A DNA stretch of 64,000 nt from Reticulitermes speratus (taxonomy: Eukaryota > Arthropoda > Insecta > Blattodea > Rhinotermitidae): the NCBI GenBank assembly GCA_021186555.1, contig JAJKFL010000003.1, forward strand, positions 28,818,908 through 28,882,907, written 5' to 3'. The translations under genes and the position numbers were made by a program. A model generated the notes under the pieces. It saw only the letters and a program-made list of their open reading frames with translations. It did not search any database and was not told where the DNA came from. How positions within the stretch are numbered: the first letter of the stretch is position 1; every line of letters begins with the position of its first letter. Shown in pieces: positions 38,901 through 47,800 of the stretch.

Positions 38901-41900
38901 GAGGATAGATACACAGTAACAGATTCCAGAAGACAGCAATCATTATATTAACATACGTTTTGGCCTTTCTTCCTGAAGATGAAAAAAAAATTTACATTAC
39001 TTTTGTAGCACACAGTAAAAACAAAGAAGACAAAATAGAAGAATACAATTCATGAAATGAGATATATAGTTCTCGCAGAAGTCAATATTATGGTTTTCTA
39101 GGATGTGTTTCTATGTAGTTTGATTGACAGGCACCAATTTTTTTGAGAAAATGCTGCTTCAAACTTCAAGGTACAAGATGTTTTCACCTTGAAGATGGAG
39201 AAAGCACATTCCTCTAAGATAGTGTACCTGTCTACCAGTTCTCATAAAAGTTGACAGTAAGTTTGTGGTTTTCTGGGATGTGATGCCACGTTGTTTGGTA
39301 GACAGGTTTCAGTTTCAGAGAAACTTGATACCTCTGTCATCAGGATAGTTCTTTAACCCTGAATATGGTGGCAGCAGGTTCCTCTGAAACATCTATCTAT
39401 CAGACTATACAGTTCAACATTCCAGAAAACCACAAACGTAGTTCATGAAGTGCTAAATTTATTGTGGTGAAAGAGTATAAACATATTGAAATTGTATATT
39501 TAGGAAAGCTATATTTCATACAAAACAAAATCAACAGATTTCTTAGGCATACAATGTCTTTAGGCTGACTTATTCTTGGACTAGTTAACTATAGGGCCTA
39601 CCATTTAACATGCAGAGGTTATTGTAGCATGAGATGAAAGGATGATAATGAATGGTGAGTACGCAAGAATTTGGAAGGACAGTCTCAGCCTGTTTGAAGA
39701 AGTGCTGAATATTTACTCGAATACACTGTGGACCATAGAAATATGTCAAAATAGCTGGTAACTGACAGGGTTTGAAGCTGGGCACCTCTTGAATATAAGT
39801 CCAGACAGTTGATGCTACATGAATCTGCTCACCTCTGTCAGCTTTCCTCAGTCATTTAGGAGTCTGTTTGACCGTCACATCTTTCAACTTCCAAACCTGT
39901 CATTTCATTTTAATTAAGTTTTATAAAATATACACACTGAAAAACATATAATAAAATATGTCATCGAGAATTTATGGGTGATGCTTTGTTTAAACTCTTG
40001 AGCAAACATTTATAGTACTCGTACCTCATTAAACATAACAATGAGCTGAAAAATGCTTTACAGTGAAAGTTAATTTAACATAGCATGCATTAACACTGCT
40101 GGATAGAGACTGGAGAATCAAATTCCCTATTTTTACATCAACGAAAGGCATGTTAGTGGAAGCATATTGGTTGTGTTTGATACCTCACATTATCAAAATA
40201 TTCACACACTGCCCAAAAGGAGTGTTCAATCACTATGCAGTAATTTATTCTGTACACACACTATGGGCACTTATGACTATATTAATGACAGAAGCAAGAA
40301 TTGAAGATTGAAGTATATATTGTAAGACAATTTACTATACAGGATGACAACTGAGATACAAAGTATGTGCTGTATTTTCAGTAAGGCTAGCAAGACAATG
40401 GACCTGAAACATCCAACCCCTGTGCACTAAATAAAAGCATGTTAATGTAACATTGATTCACACTTTATTTTATTTCTTAAGGGAAAAAAGGCAGGCTTAT
40501 AAAATTACCATGCTGTGTGTGTGTGTGTGTGTGTTTATGTAGCATTAACAACAAAAGATTTGTAGAATGGAAGAATATGCAGTAGACAAGTATGTTTTAT
40601 GAGTTCTGCCCAACATGCTACTTTTTAAAGAACACATCCCTAGAGAAGGCTGACAAGGTTTGTTATTTTATAGTTCTGTGAAATCTCTCCTTTTTGTCTT
40701 CTTGGAAGTCCTCCTTATAGGCTGCCTTGCTATTATTTCTGACTCACTACATACTGCTTTAGTCATCATGAGTTTCAGAATGTCTTCTTAGTCATGGTTA
40801 ACATTTTAAAAATAATTCACACACATTTGCTGACTTATCATTAACAAACACTAATTTTCATATGAGGTCAAATTTATTAGAATGATTATAGACAGGCACA
40901 CCCTCAGAACAATATTTTGTAGCATTGTTCATATACATGAACCATGATTTGAAGAATCACTGTAAATACCATTAGTATTTATACACACAGGACCACAGTT
41001 ATCGTACTAGTGAAGTTCACGACAGTTTTATTTTTTAGTTATGATTTCTGTATAATCTTACCAACATAATGTTTCTATTTAATATTACTCAGTCCGTGCA
41101 CTGATAACAAATATTACAAAAGCCAACCAACTGCACAAGACGAAGACTGTGCTAGTCTTCATCATATACACAAGGTGCCTCACAGATCTTGAACATCACA
41201 TTTCCATATCACTGTATTTGTTTACATCTGTTTTACACAGAACAGTCTACTCTCTACTTCTGCTTCTACTACACCATGTACAACATATAACTCCAACTGT
41301 TATGAATAATTTTACACAGTGTTTTATACATAATTATTTGATGTGTATACTCCCTGATGATGATCCTACGGGGATCATAACATGTAGGAGTTTTTAATTT
41401 TTAATTTTAATGTTTTAATGTAATATAATTGTAAGAGGCAAATTGTGCATTTGGTTGACTTTTGTAATATTTTTTATGTTTCTATGTTAAGGTAATAAAG
41501 CCACACAAATACAACATTACATAAAATCTCATTATACAGTGAAATCACCATTTGAGGTTTCTTTCAATGAACTGAGGAAACACTTTACTGGAGAAAATTT
41601 AATCTCAGATCACTGAAACTGAACATCAAAACAAAGAAAACCTGACATTGAGGAGTATTAAAGAGAGGATACACTGTAATTAAAATTAACTTCACCCTAC
41701 ATGTTGTGGCAAAATATATATATCTTGTCTTTATGGATGTCTCTCAACACACAAGTCAGACACCAGACCACTTGTTACTAAACAAACACTGTGAACAAAT
41801 GAAATACTATTAACAAAACCCACCTCTATGAGTATACAAGAAAGGACTTACAAAACCAGAAGCATATACTATGTAAAAATGAATACCAACATACGATACC

Positions 41901-44866
41901 CAGAAAAAAGTGAATAGACAATAACAATATTAATAAATTGCTCATGCTTTTTACTTTGTAATTTAGAAATGGTATATACTTTCAGTGTATTGTAATATGG
42001 TTTTTCTTTATTTCTAATGACTTCCGGGGGCACGCGGTGGCGCAGTTGGTTGAGGCACTACGCTACAAGCTGGAACGTCGCGGGTTCGATTCCCGATGGT
42101 GTCATCGGAATTTTTCATTGACATGATCGTTTCGTTTGCACTATGGCCCTGGGATCGACTCAGCCTCTAACAGAAATGAGTACCAGGAATCTTTCCTGGG
42201 GGTAAAGGTGGCCGGTGCGTAGGGCTGACAACCTTACCACCTTCATGTGCTGATTGTCTAGAAATCTGGGAGCCTCAACCTCCTGGAACCCTAATGGCCT
42301 GTCCAGGCCTGTAATGGGATTGCTTTACCTAATGACTTCCTTGCTAATGGGAGATACCCGAAGATGGCAACAATACACTGCTGTACCATATAGGGTGAAG
42401 TTAATTTTAGTTGTATTAAAACTTGTGAAATACTGTTATTTTGATGTCTTTATTACCTTCTAACAATACACCACTGATGTCAAATATGTCAATACCAGCA
42501 CTTCTAGCTTACTGTGTGACATTCATCTGACTAGAGGTTTCAACAGTTCATTAATCATGAATGCTACAGCCTAGTGTGAAACCTAACAGGGAAATATGAG
42601 ATGCTGCTGAATCGTTTTGTGTGTGTCAGGATATATAGTGTGACAATAATACCTGTAATGTCAAACTATACATCTGGAAATACCATGACTTTATAATTCA
42701 TCTGACATTTACAGTACTGAAATTCTTGTGATACTCATTTATGAAACGTTATAATGTTTCAAACATATCTGACAGTCAGTGTCTGAATTTACTGAAGTGA
42801 ATCATCTGCATAGAAAATACTCTTGGTAATAGACAGGGTCCTTAGTTTACCTGGCAAATTTTGTTTTTCACTTCCAGACAACAAACGTGTCACATAGAAC
42901 TTGGATGACTCAGCTGGCAGCATGCTATTTTATGGCCAGGTTTTTATATCTGTACAGTCTTCAACAGTCATCAGTTACAAAACAGACCCCACACTCATCC
43001 CGTTTAGTGATAAGGTGTGGTTTCATCTCAATGGATATGTAAACTCTCAGAATAACAGAAAATCCCATGTTAATCTATGAAGTGCCAATGCATGATATTA
43101 AAGTTGATGTGTGGCATGCTAGGAGTGCAACTATGATTACTGGGCCCCCATGTTTTTTTTTCCTGAGAACATAAATTCACAATGTATGTTACACACATTC
43201 TGACACCATTTTTTCAGACAATGAACAATTCTATGCACTGTTTAGAGAGTGTTTTGGTAGCAGAATAAGCAGGGGATTGTGGCCTCCTCGTGCACCAGAT
43301 CTGAACACATCTGATTCTTACTTTTGGCGCATGTTAAAGGATAAAGTATAGAGTAGTAATCATCACACCGAACAAAATCTGAAAAAAGCATGCAGGGCAC
43401 AGTGCATTCAATTTGACCAACATAACTGTGATGTGCAATGAACACGTTTCTTAAATGTGATGCGTGCCTGAGAGCCTAAGGAAACTATTTCCAGCACCTT
43501 CTTTAAATGTGATGAGTAAAAACCTAATACTGACTGCAATGCATTGAATTAAACCTTTCCAGCACTTTATTTACATATGGTGAGCAGAAAATATATTAAC
43601 TGGAATACACTGAACTACAATGTGTGGATTGCTGGCTCATGGCAAACTGGAATAGCAATGAGAGCTGCAGTGCCTGCCATCACATGAAACAGTCGCTACC
43701 ATGGCAAACAATATTAGTCAGCTAAGCAAGGACCCTGTATTCCTTCATTTCATTCACTGTGACTTACAATGTACAAGAAGGAAACATGAGTGAAAGTGTA
43801 CTCAAATTTCCTCAAATTTTCCTGTTCTATGGTACTAGAATATATTTGTAAAACGTTACCAAAACAGGTTCACATATGATTGTAGGAAATTGTTACTATG
43901 AATCAGGGCCTCCGACAGCAGGTTAGGGCCGTGGTGAAAAAATTTTTCAGGCCCCCCAGCAAGGGCGGACCAACTAAAAATCTTTATGCAAGATTTAGAT
44001 TGATGTGCAAAAGAAAAAAAACAAATATGCCCTGCCTTGTATAAAAATGAAACATGGAACAGGAAAAGGAAGCATTTATTCTTGAAGACTATACAAGAAA
44101 AGTAAACAGCATTTTGAAAAAGCTTAAAATCAAAATCACATTATCACATTATTACAATTAACACAGCAGTAAACACTCGCAAAATACAACGTTGCAAACT
44201 GCAAATTTTCGCAAATTTCGACACCCACACAATGCAATATATTTAAAATTAATTACTCATAACATGCAAATGTTTTTGTTTTTCACTAAAATGTTAAATT
44301 TTTACATTTTTATAATTCTGACATGAGATTTTGTTTATCCAAAAACTAAGAGAAATTAAATTTGTTTAAAAAGCTACATTTTTAAAACAATTGATTCAAA
44401 AAAGTTGCATTTTGCAAAATTTACTGTATCAAAACATATGAAACATAATCGCGCCCTGGGCCCCCTTCCAGACTGCCAGGCCCTGATAATTTGTACCGGC
44501 TCCCCTCACCTCTTGTTGGCACTGAAGATAATTACAGAAACCTCAAAAATAATCTTATATCATAACCGACCCTATGATGCAAAGTCAAGAAATTCATTGC
44601 CTTTTATGGAACCCAAACATTCATTACAATGTTCAAAACAGTGGCACATCGTTCCAGTGAAATATTATCATACAAAATGTCAGGACCCTGCATTAAATGA
44701 CAGTAATGTCACTCCCATCTCATACGTTCATATTTTGCTTAAAGCAAATTTAGAGCCCAATAACAAAATACACCTTATTTAATGAGTTAGCATCTTGGGC
44801 ACATGTGGAGGTGGGTAAACAACTGAAGTCCAGTTTAGATACATACATACTACTACTACTACACTA

Positions 44867-44897
<31 letters not shown>

Positions 44898-47800
44898 TAA
44901 AAAATGTTACAGGCTTTAAGGGTGTCTAGTACCCACTTTAAATGAATGAAAAAATCCCCGTCAACGTATGTCCCACCACCAGTGCCTTCCAAGATATGGG
45001 TGATATTTGTACTTGACTGGATACTAGGATATCACCACCATATGCTTTAAGAGAGGTACGCATCTTAGATCAGCTGTTAGGACCAGTTGTCTTACCCAGT
45101 GGACTAACAAGTGCATTGTACCATCTGTTTTTATTTAATGATTTACCAGTACTCTTGGAAGGTGTGCCTCTTCATCAACAACACATGTATGCATGCACAC
45201 ATGCATGCATGATTGGGCACCACCTCATTTTCTCTGCACTGTCAGACAGCAACTGAACCAGACTTTTGGTGGACAGTGGATAGAACATAGAGGCCCAGTC
45301 AAGTGGCCTGCATGATACCCTGAACTTAATCCCCTGGACTTTTGGCTGTGCAGACACCTAAAGACTTTGGTGTAATCAGAGCTGATCAGTGACTTAGAAG
45401 TATTACAGCAATGAGTAGTGAATGCTTGTCAGGAAATTCGAGTGAAACCAAGAATTCTTGAAAGAGCATGCACAGCTGTGTGATGAAGAGCTGAAAGAAG
45501 TGTTGACATGCATGGGAACCACATATAGCATCTGTTGTAGAGATACATGAACATCATCCATATCTCAGCAGGCACTGGTGTTTAGACACATGTTGGCTGG
45601 GACCTATTTGCTCATTTAGGTGAGTACTGCACACTTTATTTTAACGTTCTGTATACAGCTGTCCCCTTTATTGGTATCTCCACCTTGCTGTGGTAGAGAG
45701 GCTTGTGAGTTCCAGTGACCCTGAGAGCTAAGCCAGCAGTAGCATTGCTATCACCTGGGTCTCCCAAGCCTGACAGATCAAGAGGGTAGGAACCAGATGA
45801 AGAGAGATGCCTAGGAGATGGGAAATCCAATAAAAATTCCTCTGATGCTGGAAGCAGCGACATCAGGAGCGACTTGAAGCACAGAGCAAATGATGCTCGA
45901 GATGGTTCATGATCGTGCAGCAACAGGCGTGACCAGAGTGGTTTAAACGGCTGATGTACTGCGATGTGGAAAGCAAATGGAAAAACTACCACATTATTAC
46001 TTTTCCTGGATAGTCTCTTCCAAAAACAGAGACAAATGCGAGATGTTTCCTCTGGAGACAAAACAATCTAGAGGTAAACTACTCCCCCATTCGGATCTCT
46101 GGAGGGAGTGTTTCTAGAGGAGACACCACATGGTAGGAGTTACAGCAAGGACTACAAACAGAAGCAGAAGGAACATCACAACTTCAAGATAGGAACTTGG
46201 AACGTAAGGACGTTCAATCAAGGAGGAAAATCGAACATTTGAAGAAGGAGATGCAGAAGAATGCAGTGTCTGTGCTACGTGTTAGTGAGGTGCGGTGGAA
46301 GGGTCAAGGTGAAATAAGAAGTGGTGATTATACAGTGTATTATTCCAGGGGTGAAAGGCCTGAAAGAGGCATAGCAATAGTGGTGCGTAAAAGCATAGTG
46401 AAAAGTGTTGTTAAGAAGAGTGTGTGTAGTGACAGAATCATTGCTGTTAAGTTGAAGGCAGAACCAGTAAGTATTTTGATAGTGCAAGAGTACATGCCAA
46501 CATCGGATTATGACGATGAAGTGGAAGAGCTGTGATATAACTGAAGAAATTCTTGACGAGGATAGAAAAGGCAAGACAAAGACGATTATAATGGGAGATT
46601 GGAACAGTGTGGCTAGAGATAAAGCACATCACAAGACCATATGGACTGGGAAGGAGAAATCAGAGAGGTAAAATGTTCATTGACTTCTGTGAAATAAATG
46701 GGCTTGTTATAACCAACACATGTTTCAAAAACCTTAAAGAAGACTGTACACCTGGAAAGCACCAGGGGATAGGAGTCAACATCAGTTGGATTATGTACTA
46801 GTGAAACAGCAATTCAGGAACAGTGGGAAGGATGTGCAGACACTGCCTGAAGCAGTTACTGACTCTGACCACAACTTACTGGTTGCAAAGATCTGCACTA
46901 GATAGAAGAAAATCATAAAGTTCCAAAAGTGAAAACCAAGATGGGATTTGGAGAAGTTATGTGCTCAGCGACAGAAAGTGCACGATAGTCTAGAAGAAAA
47001 ACTTGGTGCAATCAAATGTGAAAGTGGGAATGTGGAAGTGCAGTGGAACAATATAAAGAAATGTGTGCTAGATACTATGAGTGATTTGGTTGGAAAAGTC
47101 GAGAGGAGAGCAAGCAAGCCATGTATTACACAGGAGATGGTCAGTAAAATGGACGAATGAAGGAAATGGAAGAATGTCAACAATTAAGAAGGAAGGAACA
47201 ACTACATAAAACTACATAGAACAGAGTGTTTAAGTACGACTGGACCAAGGGGAGATGAGAAGTGTGGAGATTGGAAGAGGAGTTAGACAAGGTTGCTGTT
47301 TGTCACTGATTCTGTTTAACTTATACTGCGAGTACCTTACCAAGGAAGCTCTTGAAGGGGTTGGAGACTTCAAATTAGGACAAATAATTTGCACTGTGAA
47401 ATATGCAGATGACCTTGTGCTACTGGCTAAGGAAGAAACGGTGCTACAAGGCATGTTTGACAGACTAACTGAAATTGGAAGACGCTATGGAATGGAAATG
47501 AATGTGGAAAAAACTAAGGTAATGAGAATCTCAACGCAACCATACCCAATAAAAATTATGATAGATCAAAAACAATTGGAGAAGGTGGAATATTCAATTA
47601 TTTGGGTAGCATGATAACAAATGATGCAGGGTGTACATGGCAAAAGCAGCATTCAACAAGAAGAAGACTGTTTTCACCAGCAAATTGGACTTAAATTTAA
47701 GGATGAAACTAGTAAACTGCTACATTTGGAGCATAGCTTTGTATGGTGCTGAAACGTGAACACTTCGGTAAGTAGATCAGAAATACCTGGAAAGTTTTGA

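Noticed and set aside
38950-38990. Another hammerhead (ACATACGTTTTGGCC...CCTGAAGATG)
   Set aside because: The two boxes are on opposite strands and GAAA is changed, so no hammerhead fold is possible.
42030-42100. A functional tRNA gene
   Set aside because: A and B boxes are present, but the unit is a 303-bp SINE with target duplication and the anticodon and acceptor arms do not form a proper cloverleaf.
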